Source: Parachlamydia sp.
GTDB taxonomy: Bacteria; Chlamydiota; Chlamydiia; Chlamydiales; Parachlamydiaceae
DNA: 8,952 nt
Assembly: GCA_021298935.1 (NCBI GenBank)
Contig: JAJTHR010000167.1
Span: 1-8,952, forward strand
Direction: 5' to 3'
The notes under the pieces: generated by a model
What the model was told of the DNA's origin: nothing
Database searches by the model: none
What the model saw: the letters and a program-made list of their open reading frames with translations, nothing else
Shown here: one piece after another, positions 1-7,094 of the stretch
Layout of the letters: each line of letters opens with the position of its first letter
Position numbering within the stretch: position 1 is the first letter of the stretch
Program-made: the position numbers and the translations under genes

Positions 1-585
1 AATGGGGGAAACTTGGGGAACCTCTTCTCCTCGATTCGCACTCTCAAGCCTATTTTTTAGCAGGCGATTTTTATTTTTTTTTGAATTAAGCTTTTGTTGG
101 CTATCTTCCAACTGCCTGGTCAGTTCAGCTAAGCGGGCAAGCGAGGGATCTGGCTGAATGGTATTTCTACCTTCATTCTGATGAAAACGGGAATGGCTCC
201 AAGCATAGGCCTTTGTTGGGTTAAGAAGGCAGAGGCCGGGTAGAAGAGCGGCCATAAAAATTGATTCGATCACATGCATGAAGTGAATGAGGGAGGAAGA
301 AAGCTCGTAAGATTTATCAAAAGCGCGTCCGGGGCAAGAGGCATGGGCAAAAAAATTAAACGGGGAAACAAAGCATCCCGTCGCAGCGGTTAAACAGGTC
401 AAGCCTGCATGTGAAAAGAAATCAAGCAGAGCTGCAAAGGGGATGAGCACAACTCCGGCCACGCGCGCTGCAAGCGGTCCTGTAATGGCATAAGAAGAAT
501 TTGACAGACAATGAAGCTGGTAAGTAAGAGGAACTGTAAAACTAAAGTTATCCAAATACGTTAATGAGTTTTGATTGACTTCCAT
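1..585 (-). CDS. Hydrophobic-domain/coiled-coil family protein, paralogue 1 (3' part missing)
   Basis: The frame is open from an ATG at 585 to the window edge (195 codons, no stop), so only the N-terminal part is present. Residues about 30-130 carry the domain shared with the next two genes: SSYAITG at 30-36, RVAGVVLIPF at 41-50, SPFNFFA at 74-80, SSSLIH at 96-101, IESIFMAALLPGLCLLNPTKA at 106-126. Two hydrophobic stretches (about 38-70 and 100-121) could enter a membrane. From about 148 a charged, helix-prone segment begins (LARLAELTRQLEDSQQKL), which looks like the start of a coiled coil. No convincing Shine-Dalgarno sequence precedes the ATG, and no other in-frame start lies close upstream. 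It is on the same strand as the 624-aa paralogue but separated from it by a terminator, so it probably has its own promoter. Function is not recognised; an inclusion-membrane or secreted host-interaction protein is an inference from architecture only. Confidence 0.85.
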   Translation of the reverse strand, partial: MEVNQNSLTYLDNFSFTVPLTYQLHCLSNSSYAITGPLAARVAGVVLIPFAALLDFFSHAGLTCLTAATGCFVSPFNFFAHASCPGRAFDKSYELSSSLIHFMHVIESIFMAALLPGLCLLNPTKAYAWSHSRFHQNEGRNTIQPDPSLARLAELTRQLEDSQQKLNSKKNKNRLLKNRLESANRGEEVPQVSPI

Positions 586-626
586 AAAACCATCTTGTTT
601 ATTTATTAAGCATCTATCAAAACAGA

Positions 627-647
627 AAAGTATTAAGAAAGTATTAA
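627..647. repeat. Short tandem repeat AAAGTATTAA x2 in the leader of paralogue 1
   Basis: The 10-base unit AAAGTATTAA occurs at 627-636 and again at 638-647, an 11-base period (about one helical turn), in the AT-rich region between the terminator and the start of the leftmost gene. On the minus strand it reads TTAATACTTT twice, 40-60 bases before the ATG. It may be part of the promoter or an operator, but it could also be chance in AT-rich DNA. Confidence 0.4.
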
Positions 648-682
648 AAAGCAAAAAATAAAGGATAAAATAAATTTGCAGA

Positions 683-714
683 AAAAAACCGACCAGGAAG
701 CCGGTCGGTTTTTT
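683..714 (-). terminator. Intrinsic terminator of the 624-aa gene
   Basis: A perfect hairpin has a 12-base stem: 683-694 pairs with 703-714, with core CCGACC/GGTCGG and flanking A/T pairs, around an 8-base loop. It starts 8 bases beyond the stop codon at 722. Read on the minus strand, the stem is followed by a run of T (complement of A682-688), as expected of a Rho-independent terminator. The A/T flanks are symmetric so it could act in both directions, but no plus-strand gene ends here. It separates the leftmost paralogue from the two upstream ones. Confidence 0.88.
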
Positions 715-721
715 AAATTAA

Positions 722-2596
722 TTAACTGAGAGATATAAGAGCAGAATTAATAGATCTAACTATAATTATTGCCCTTTCATAATTTGGATTCTCAAATTCT
801 TCACTTTGCAAACCGCTTATTTCTTCTTTCAATTTTTCTCTTATTTCAGAAAATTCATTGATATTTTTAAATGCTTGATCTGCAAGCATATTGTTAACAT
901 TAGAAAAAGCTTGTGTAATTTTTTGATTGTGTAAATTATCAAGCAGATTAAAATTGGTCTCATCAATAAAAGAAATTTCTTCTATTAAAGATTCTTTAAA
1001 ATCTGACACTTCTTTAAGTTCAACATTTGAATTTGAACTTAGAGTAATTTGAGAAGATGTCGGTTTCAATTTACCTTGAAACATATATTCGAGGTACACT
1101 TTAACAAACTTTAAGTAGGCAATCACTTCTTCATCGGTATTTTCATCAAATTTTCCACCCACGACAAATATAGTTGATCCAAAAAAATCTTCTTCAACAA
1201 CTTCGTCTTCCCCGTAGCCTTCTTTTAAATCATTGTACCGATCAATGGCATTGCCAATTCTTCTGTAGAAAGCTTGAATTTCTTCTAGACTAGCATTATC
1301 GGAAAAGGCTTGATCTTCTTCTGTGAGTTTATTTTTGGGAAGTTTTCCTACATGCTTCTTGCATCCTTTAATAATAACCATCGACGCTTGATTGTCTAGA
1401 TCGTTTATTTTATTTAAAGAGTCCTCTAGTTGTGCAATATAAGTCGGTGTTTTATTAGCAGGACTTACTGTCGATTTCTTTAAATTTTTTTTTCTGAAAT
1501 TTAATAATTCCTCAAAAAAAGACAATCCTGGCGTAGGTGCTGTCATATTTAAATTAGGAGGAGGAGGGAGGTCTAGCTGTGAAAATTCCTTATTAACTGC
1601 ATCCTCTTTTTGAGCTTCATCCTCAGAGGTTTCATTCGTTTTAGATAAAAGTGCTTGCTCAACTGTCTCACCTGAGGGGTTTTCACAGAAAAAACCACTC
1701 ATATCTAAATCTTGAATTAGGTCATCTTCTTGGCCGGGAGTAGTAACTCCTGATGAGCTTTTTGATTTTAATTTTTTTTCCAAATCTTTATTCAACGCCT
1801 TAAGTTCTCCTATTTCCTCCTTAAGTATTCGAATTTGATTCAGGTAAGAATGTTTTGCTTCACCAGCTTCATTAATTTCTGATTCAAAAATACGTAGCTG
1901 TGAATCATGCTGAAGAATAGATTCCTTTAATCCTAATAATTCACATTCTTTGGAAATTAAATTTCGACGGGCAGATTCATATAATTTAAGTAATTTACCG
2001 GCTTCCGTTTCGCCATTGCTAGTTAAATCTTCAACATGATGATCCCTTTGATCCTGAAGCTCTCTTCTTAAATTCTCAATTTCACAGTCTTTGTGTTGGT
2101 TATCTTGCTCTAATCTTTTATTGGCAGCTTGAAGGCTTGTCTTTTGAAGTTCTAAAGTAGCCACTTCAGCTGCATTTTTATACTTTTTTAGTCCGTGCGC
2201 CCGAACTTGCGCCCATTGATTGGCTTTTTCAGGATCAAAAAAAACAAGACATGGCAGTAGAGCCGCATTAAAAACACATTCAACTGCATACATAATATTG
2301 ATCAATCCTGAAGAAATATCTAATGGTCTTTCAATTTTCCAGGCAGGATTGAATGCAGCTGCAATGAAATTGTTTGGTGAAACGCACAAAGCGCCAATCA
2401 CACAGGTTAAACCCCCTTTACCGGCATTGATACATGCATCCGCAAGTGAAGTGAAGGGAAGGATGGCAATACCAGCTACTCTCGAAGCAACGGTTCCGGT
2501 AATACTATAATCGGAATGGTAAAAATCCGCCAATTTTTGGGTGCAGTGGGCTGTTAAGCTAACATTTTCTGGATAGGTTAAGGCATTTCGAGGCAT
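722..2596 (-). CDS. Hydrophobic-domain/coiled-coil family protein, paralogue 2 (624 aa)
   Basis: The start is placed at ATG 2596 (MPRNALTYPENV), because AGAAGG lies 7 bases upstream; a TTG six codons earlier (2614) would put that Shine-Dalgarno inside the gene. Layout from the ATG: shared N-terminal domain about 25-130 (YSITG, SRVAGIAILPF, SPNNFIAA, ISSGLI, VECVFNAALLPCLVFFDPEKA) with hydrophobic stretches near 38-74 and 100-121; coiled coil about 147-280 with heptad-like L/E/K spacing; an acidic, Ser/Thr-rich linker about 281-340; a proline run PPPP at 344-347 in DLPPPPNLNM; then a helical, acidic C-terminal region of about 260 residues that I do not recognise. No signal peptide and no enzyme motif are visible. 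The C-terminal two thirds is strikingly AT-rich. It lies 65 bases after paralogue 3 with no terminator between, so co-transcription is likely, and it ends at a hairpin terminator. A secreted or membrane-inserted host-interaction protein is an inference. Confidence 0.9.
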   Translation of the reverse strand: MPRNALTYPENVSLTAHCTQKLADFYHSDYSITGTVASRVAGIAILPFTSLADACINAGKGGLTCVIGALCVSPNNFIAAAFNPAWKIERPLDISSGLINIMYAVECVFNAALLPCLVFFDPEKANQWAQVRAHGLKKYKNAAEVATLELQKTSLQAANKRLEQDNQHKDCEIENLRRELQDQRDHHVEDLTSNGETEAGKLLKLYESARRNLISKECELLGLKESILQHDSQLRIFESEINEAGEAKHSYLNQIRILKEEIGELKALNKDLEKKLKSKSSSGVTTPGQEDDLIQDLDMSGFFCENPSGETVEQALLSKTNETSEDEAQKEDAVNKEFSQLDLPPPPNLNMTAPTPGLSFFEELLNFRKKNLKKSTVSPANKTPTYIAQLEDSLNKINDLDNQASMVIIKGCKKHVGKLPKNKLTEEDQAFSDNASLEEIQAFYRRIGNAIDRYNDLKEGYGEDEVVEEDFFGSTIFVVGGKFDENTDEEVIAYLKFVKVYLEYMFQGKLKPTSSQITLSSNSNVELKEVSDFKESLIEEISFIDETNFNLLDNLHNQKITQAFSNVNNMLADQAFKNINEFSEIREKLKEEISGLQSEEFENPNYERAIIIVRSINSALISLS

Positions 2597-2603
2597 AAAT
2601 AAA

Positions 2604-2609
2604 CCTTCT
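2604..2609 (-). promoter_or_regulatory. Ribosome binding site fixing the start of paralogue 2
   Basis: The minus strand reads AGAAGG, 7 bases before ATG 2596. It supports this ATG over the upstream in-frame TTG at 2614. Confidence 0.7.
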
Positions 2610-2661
2610 TTCAAATTGTTTTGTTTTTTTCATGTAAATTTAAAATAAGAAAAGTATCAGT

Positions 2662-3678
2662 TTAAGTTGTTTCTTGGCCATTTAAATTTTCTAGTTCTTC
2701 AATCTTTATTTTTAGCTCTGCATTTTGCGATTTATATCTGCTCAGGTATTTGTTAACCAATTGATGTTGAATTTCCAGCCTCTCTAATCTCTGCCTTTCA
2801 TCTGCTAATGCCACTTTTACATCAGACAGCTCGCTCTCTTTACTAGAAAGTTCTGTTTGCAAGTCTGCTACAACAGAGCGATTTGCTTCTTGATCTGTTA
2901 AATTCTGTAATTTTCTTTGTTCCAGCTCGATTTCCACCCGTGAACTATTTTCCTGCTCTTTCAGCGCTTTCTTGGCAGACTCTAATTCTACAGCGATCAA
3001 CTCATGACTGTCGTCCTGCTCGCGAATTTTCTGATCTTTTTGCTCTATTACACGATTGAGCTCGAGCAATACACCTATATGCGCCTGTTTATCTTGCTCG
3101 TATGCCACTATTTTTCTTTCTTTTTCCCTAATCTGGTCGTTTAGCCTCTGGATTTCCGACTCGAGTGGTCCGGGCTCCCCTTCCCCTCTTTCGTTTCTTA
3201 GATTTAACTCAAACCGCTCAACCTGATCTCTTTCTCGGATAATTTTCCATTCAGGCAACGTGAATGGCCAATTGCGGGCATTTACAAAGGCATGAGCCTT
3301 ATCAGGATTGATGGCGCAAAGGATAGGGAGAAGGGCCGCATGAAAAAGGCTTTCAACAGTGCGGATGAGATGAATAAAAGCGGAAGAAAATTCCAAATCG
3401 ACTCTTACACGGTCATTTTTTGATCGAAAAGATGAAGCGTAAAAATTATAAACACTAAAGGGTAAACCAATGGCGCTTTTCCCCAAAAAAATAGTTCCAT
3501 GCAGGAACCCTTCAGCTAAGGAAACAAAGGGTAGCGCAGCCACTCCACCAATACGGGATAATAACGTTCCCGATATGGCATAAGAGGAATTATTAAAAGC
3601 ACTAAAAGATCTCAAAAAAGGCTCAGTTAAAGTAAATCTTTCAAAATCAGTTAAAATATAAGTTTGCATATTCCCCAT
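2662..3678 (-). CDS. Hydrophobic-domain/coiled-coil family protein, paralogue 3 (338 aa)
   Basis: This is the first gene of the minus-strand tandem array. The shared N-terminal domain spans about 30-130: SSYAISG at 31-37, SRIGGVAALPF at 41-51, YNFYASSF at 77-84, FSSAFIH at 97-103, VESLFHAALLPILCAINPDKA at 108-128. Hydrophobic stretches lie near 44-75 and 100-123. From about 146 to 333 the chain is almost entirely charged heptad-like sequence (EIQRLNDQIREKERKI, LESAKKALKEQE, ELKIKIEELENL), a long coiled coil, with no further domain after it. The start is ATG 3678. No good Shine-Dalgarno precedes it, and ATG 3669 (fourth codon) is an alternative. A strong promoter lies only about 13 bases upstream, giving a short leader. 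Function is unknown; architecture suggests a membrane-associated scaffold or host-interaction protein. Confidence 0.9.
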   Translation of the reverse strand: MGNMQTYILTDFERFTLTEPFLRSFSAFNNSSYAISGTLLSRIGGVAALPFVSLAEGFLHGTIFLGKSAIGLPFSVYNFYASSFRSKNDRVRVDLEFSSAFIHLIRTVESLFHAALLPILCAINPDKAHAFVNARNWPFTLPEWKIIRERDQVERFELNLRNERGEGEPGPLESEIQRLNDQIREKERKIVAYEQDKQAHIGVLLELNRVIEQKDQKIREQDDSHELIAVELESAKKALKEQENSSRVEIELEQRKLQNLTDQEANRSVVADLQTELSSKESELSDVKVALADERQRLERLEIQHQLVNKYLSRYKSQNAELKIKIEELENLNGQETT

Positions 3679-3697
3679 AATTATTAAAAAAAACGAA

Positions 3698-3725
3698 ATT
3701 TTATCATTTAATTTTTATCTGTCAA
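3698..3725 (-). promoter_or_regulatory. Sigma70-type promoter of the paralogue 3 / paralogue 2 unit
   Basis: On the minus strand a perfect -35 TTGACA (3725-3720) is followed by a 16-base spacer and a -10 TAAAAT (3703-3698, 5 of 6 consensus). The predicted transcript start is near 3691, only about 13 bases before ATG 3678. That matches the lack of a Shine-Dalgarno there and also leaves ATG 3669 possible. Confidence 0.7.
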
Positions 3726-3779
3726 ACGAAAAGCAATGCAATTAAAAAAAATATCGTTTATTTTTTAGCTTTTACTAAA

Positions 3780-3863
3780 CTGATTTTTGGGTTTTCTGCC
3801 TGAAAGTTAGGTGGACTTGCGAGATGGCTGGAAAAAATTTGAGGCAGAAAACCCAAAAATCAG
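3780..3863. repeat. Perfect 22-bp inverted repeat with 40-base loop
   Basis: The arm at 3780-3801 is the exact reverse complement of 3842-3863; the arms begin CTGATTTTTGGG and end CCCAAAAATCAG. The intervening 40 bases (3802-3841) do not pair well. After one mismatch (3779/3864) three more pairs can form. It lies between the divergent promoter region and the ribosome binding site of the glycosyltransferase gene. It has no T-run on the plus strand and no gene ends here, so it is not a standard terminator. Possibilities include a leader hairpin, a dimer operator, a small non-autonomous element or a recombinase site. Pairing is certain; function is unknown. Confidence 0.85.
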
Positions 3864-3878
3864 GTTACTCAGGTTACT
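3861..3878. repeat. 9-bp tandem repeat CAGGTTACT x2 before the glycosyltransferase RBS
   Basis: CAGGTTACT at 3861-3869 is repeated exactly at 3870-3878. The first three bases belong to the right arm of the inverted repeat, and the second copy abuts the Shine-Dalgarno AAGGAG (3879-3884). It may be a duplication scar or a regulatory spacer. Confidence 0.7.
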
Positions 3879-3887
3879 AAGGAGAGT

Positions 3888-5180
3888 ATGTCAGACATTC
3901 TTATTAATAGCGCCAATCCGATCGGTAAGAAAATGGCAGGGCCTGCCATTCGAAGTTTTGAATTTGCTAAAGCTTTAAGCCAATCTTCCTCCGTCACACT
4001 GATTAGCCCGAACGCCCCTGAAATCGAAGAGCCAGGCATTCAAGCGGCAAGCCTCTCCCGCATGCATCAATTTTTCCCCTCAGCTAAAGCGCTGATTACG
4101 CAAAATCTTACATTATCGATGGCGTGGAGGGCAAAAAAGCATGGCTTAAAGATTATCATCGACGCCTACGACCCCCTTCCCTTGGAAGTTTTTGAATTAT
4201 TTAAACACCATCCGCATGACATTCGGCACCGTCACTACTATTCATCCCTCAACCAGCTTATTTTTAATTATCAAATGGCGGATGGGATTATTTGCGCCAG
4301 TGAAAAACAGCGCGATTTATGGATCGGATTTTTACTAAGTTTAAAGCTCCTATCCTTTGATAAATACGATGTAGATTCAAGCTTACGAAATTTCATTGAT
4401 GTGGTTCCCTTTGGCCTCTCTAAAACGCCACCTGTTAAAACAGGCCCGGGCCTTAGAGAATTTTATCAATTTAAAAAAGAAGACTTTCTCCTTGTCTGGG
4501 GAGGAGGAATCTGGAATTGGTTCGACCCCCTGACGCTCATTCGGGCAGTCGCTTTCCTTAAAGATAAAAAACCTGAAATTAAACTGATTTTTTTGGGGAT
4601 CAAAAGCCCTGATCCCACTGTTCCTGAAATGGCGATGGGCGGAAAAGCTATCGAACTTGCCCGGGAGTTGAATGTTTTAAACCGCTGTGTTTTTTTCAAA
4701 GAGGGATGGATCCCCTACGATGAGCGGCATAATTATTTGCTCGATGGTTCGATCGGCGTTTCCACCCATTTTGAACACCTGGAAACCCGTTTTTCCTTTC
4801 GCACACGAATGCTTGATTACATTTGGGCCGGACTCCCCATCCTGGCAACAGCGGGTGATTCTTTTGCCGATCTGATTGAAAGGCATGATTTAGGTATTGT
4901 CGTCCAACCGCGAAATGAGCAGCAAATTGCAGAGGGCCTGCTTCATCTAACAAATCATCCTGAACGATTGAAACAGATGCAGAAAAACCTCCATGCCATG
5001 GCAAGGCAATTCTATTGGGAAGAAGTGGTCCAGCCGCTTAAAAAAATGATCGAGATGCCGCGTCAGGCCGAAAACCGGCTGAAAGCATGTGGAAAAATAG
5101 CCCGTTTTTTCTGTCGGCAAGTTAAAGAGAAAGGGGTCCTGAACTCCTTGCAAATTGCCGTAAAAAAATTAGGTTTTTAA
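3888..5180 (+). CDS. GT-B glycosyltransferase, GT4-like (430 aa)
   Basis: This is a probable cytoplasmic retaining glycosyltransferase that transfers a sugar from a nucleotide-sugar donor, most likely in LPS or surface polysaccharide assembly. The N-terminal lobe starts at once with a Rossmann-type strand and glycine motif: ILINSANPIGKKMAGPAIR at 4-22, a KKMAGPAIR signature seen in GT4-type enzymes. The linker to the C-terminal lobe is near 172-205 (VPFGL, then LLVWGGGIWNWFDP at 201-214). Donor-side motifs follow: FKEGWIPYDER at 270-280, then RTRMLDYIWAGLPILAT at 305-321 and LGIVV at 335-339. I do not see the classical E-x7-E pair clearly; E296/E299 and D310 are candidates. The start at ATG 3888 is favoured by AAGGAG at 3879-3884, spaced 3 bases (close). 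The last 12 bases overlap the tail of the convergent GT2 gene. Acceptor and donor cannot be read from sequence. Confidence 0.9.
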   Translation: MSDILINSANPIGKKMAGPAIRSFEFAKALSQSSSVTLISPNAPEIEEPGIQAASLSRMHQFFPSAKALITQNLTLSMAWRAKKHGLKIIIDAYDPLPLEVFELFKHHPHDIRHRHYYSSLNQLIFNYQMADGIICASEKQRDLWIGFLLSLKLLSFDKYDVDSSLRNFIDVVPFGLSKTPPVKTGPGLREFYQFKKEDFLLVWGGGIWNWFDPLTLIRAVAFLKDKKPEIKLIFLGIKSPDPTVPEMAMGGKAIELARELNVLNRCVFFKEGWIPYDERHNYLLDGSIGVSTHFEHLETRFSFRTRMLDYIWAGLPILATAGDSFADLIERHDLGIVVQPRNEQQIAEGLLHLTNHPERLKQMQKNLHAMARQFYWEEVVQPLKKMIEMPRQAENRLKACGKIARFFCRQVKEKGVLNSLQIAVKKLGF

Positions 5181-6941
5181 CTCCTCATGATGTCTGACGA
5201 AATGCTGATGCAGCCAGCTAGACATTTCGACATCCTCGATATTTTCATATTCGCGTGAAACGCTTTCATGATGGACTCCTTGCGCAAAAGGGGTGTAGAG
5301 GATATGCAGGCCCATTGCCTCCACTTTGACAGCTAAGCTTGTATCGCTATAAGCGACCGGATACCACACTTCATCAAATCCGCCAATCGATGTGAAAATT
5401 TCCCTTTTCATCAGTGCGCAAGCAGCTGTGACTGCGTCGGCGAGCCGGATGATTTGCGCGGCTCGCTGCTTTGGACTAGCTGTCATTTTTTCGGAGTGGT
5501 TCCACAGCATTTGATGGGCAGGCGCATCGCTTTTTAGATCGATTCCTCCATGTTGCAAAAGACCATTTGGATAGACAAGCCGGCAGCCTACCATACCGAT
5601 TGAGGGCTGCTCAATCCAGCGGCACATTTCTAAAAGAGCCCTCTCTTCAAGCTCAACATCATTATTTAAAAATAAAAGATAAGGGCACACTCCTGCCACG
5701 GCTGTATTCCTCACCCCTAAATTATTTAAGCGGGAGAAATTAAATGGCTCCTCAACCCGCATGACCTCGCCGCCCAATGCCTTGATCGCCTCGCCAATCG
5801 TGAGATCCCGGCTGCCATTATCCACGGCCGTGATGCAAATATTCACTTCCCTTTGCCTCAATAGACTATTGACTGTGCAAAGCGTCAATTCCTTTTGTTC
5901 TTTAAAAGGGATGATGACCTGAACGGATGGCATTTCAAGAAGGGAAGGAATTGCACGGACGCTTCCCGTAATAGGACCTTCTCTAAATATCCAGTTGAGA
6001 TTTTTTCTTTTAGAGTACATTTCAAGTGCTGGGATAGTCGATAAGTTTTCGGTAGCATTTCCCCTTCTGCGTGCATAAAGATTGAAAGGAAGATGGCGAA
6101 AAATAGCCCCTACCTGATCTAACCGCAAGCCAAATTCCCAAACACTTGCATCCGAATAGTTGCGCACTCCCCCTGCCGACTCCCATAATTTCTTGGGGAA
6201 TAAGACGCTTTTGCCAAGCACAGGCTCAAAAACATAAGGAAAGATGATTTTTTTGGGTTTGCTCAAAAAACCGCCCGGAATGGGATACCCTTTTTTGTTA
6301 ATTTGATATTCATCGGTATAGATGCATGTATTCTCTTTGTCTTTAAGCAAGCGTAAATATTGTTCGCAACGAAACAAATAGTCCGGGCGGATCCAATCAC
6401 AAGGATCTAAAACAAGCAGGAAATGACCGCTTGCTTCGTTGGCAGCCTGGTTGATCACATCCGCCTGGTAAAACTTACATTTTAACTTGCCCGTAAAGCC
6501 TTTCCCGATTTCATGCAAAAATTCTTCCAAGTTGTCAGACCGCGCCTCGTCCGGGATTGCCACCATCACTTCTAGGCTGGGCGCCGTTTGATGCAGGGCT
6601 GAAAGAACGCAGGCACGCAAATGCTCAGGGTCAAAAGGCCCTGTTAACGGAATGATAATGGTGTAGGAATAGATCGATTGGGGAGGGAGTAATGCGTGCA
6701 AACCGGCCGTTAAACGACCTAATTTTTCAATGCGCGGATCATGCTGGCAGCCTAAGTTTCTATATTCTTTGTCCAATGATGCGCCCAGTGCATTAAGATG
6801 GCGAAAAATATGCCTTGCTAATTGAATGCAATGGCTTTTAATCTGCCCGCTCCTTACCCCCTGTTTAAGATAGGCAAAAATGGGCGCAACCGATCGACGG
6901 ATCAAATGAAAAGCTTTTTTTGAGTGCTTTATTATTTTCAT
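5169..6941 (-). CDS. Two-domain GT2 family glycosyltransferase (590 aa)
   Basis: Two GT-A-type domains occur in tandem after a basic, helix-rich N-terminal region (1-85). Domain 1 (about 92-290) opens with SYTIIIPL and has LDPCDWIRPDYL at 178-189 where active GT2 enzymes carry D-x-D-D, so the metal motif is changed (DPCD). Domain 2 (about 338-560) looks complete: VQVIIPF at 340-346, VDNGSRD at 373-379, FLNNDVELEE at 424-433 as the metal/nucleotide motif, YPNGLLQHGG at 457-466, GGFDEVWYPVAYSDTSLA at 520-537, and HHESVSR at 557-563. The C-terminal pattern matches O-antigen or rhamnan-type GT2 transferases that extend a polysaccharide at the cytoplasmic face. No membrane helix is obvious. The ATG at 6941 has only a weak AGAGA upstream. 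A weak promoter-like TTTCAA-N17-TTATAT lies in the 153-base gap before it. It probably works with the convergent GT4-like gene; the substrate is unknown. Confidence 0.9.
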   Translation of the reverse strand: MKIIKHSKKAFHLIRRSVAPIFAYLKQGVRSGQIKSHCIQLARHIFRHLNALGASLDKEYRNLGCQHDPRIEKLGRLTAGLHALLPPQSIYSYTIIIPLTGPFDPEHLRACVLSALHQTAPSLEVMVAIPDEARSDNLEEFLHEIGKGFTGKLKCKFYQADVINQAANEASGHFLLVLDPCDWIRPDYLFRCEQYLRLLKDKENTCIYTDEYQINKKGYPIPGGFLSKPKKIIFPYVFEPVLGKSVLFPKKLWESAGGVRNYSDASVWEFGLRLDQVGAIFRHLPFNLYARRRGNATENLSTIPALEMYSKRKNLNWIFREGPITGSVRAIPSLLEMPSVQVIIPFKEQKELTLCTVNSLLRQREVNICITAVDNGSRDLTIGEAIKALGGEVMRVEEPFNFSRLNNLGVRNTAVAGVCPYLLFLNNDVELEERALLEMCRWIEQPSIGMVGCRLVYPNGLLQHGGIDLKSDAPAHQMLWNHSEKMTASPKQRAAQIIRLADAVTAACALMKREIFTSIGGFDEVWYPVAYSDTSLAVKVEAMGLHILYTPFAQGVHHESVSREYENIEDVEMSSWLHQHFVRHHEELKT

Positions 6942-7094
6942 CAGGTTCTCTTTTTAAAGAAGATATAATGCGAATGGTAATACATTTGAAATTTTTGCAA
7001 TGAGAGCCTAAGAAGCGCTGCAGGCAGAAAATGGGGCATGCTGACGAAGTCAAAATCCAAATTTAATTCCGCCCGCAATATACCCTATCAAAGA

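Noticed and set aside
2220..2510. 96-codon plus-strand ORF opposite the N-terminal domain of paralogue 2
   Set aside because: It lies fully inside a well-supported minus-strand gene, has no ribosome binding site and no domain; it is a shadow frame.
2597..2661. Separate promoter for paralogue 2 (TTAAAC-N17-TAAATT)
   Set aside because: Both hexamers are poor matches in AT-rich DNA, and read-through from paralogue 3 explains expression equally well.
4466..5153. Several minus-strand ORFs of 68-102 codons inside the GT4-like gene
   Set aside because: They are antisense to a gene with clear glycosyltransferase motifs, overlap each other and show no protein-like features.
7022..7031. AGGCAGAAAA resembling part of the 22-bp inverted repeat arm
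   Set aside because: Only 10 bases match and there is no partner arm; chance similarity is likely.
7042..7052. Small palindrome TGACGAAGTCA in the gap between the DoxX and GT2 genes
   Set aside because: A 4-bp stem with a 3-base loop and no T-run is too weak for a terminator; an operator is possible but unsupported.
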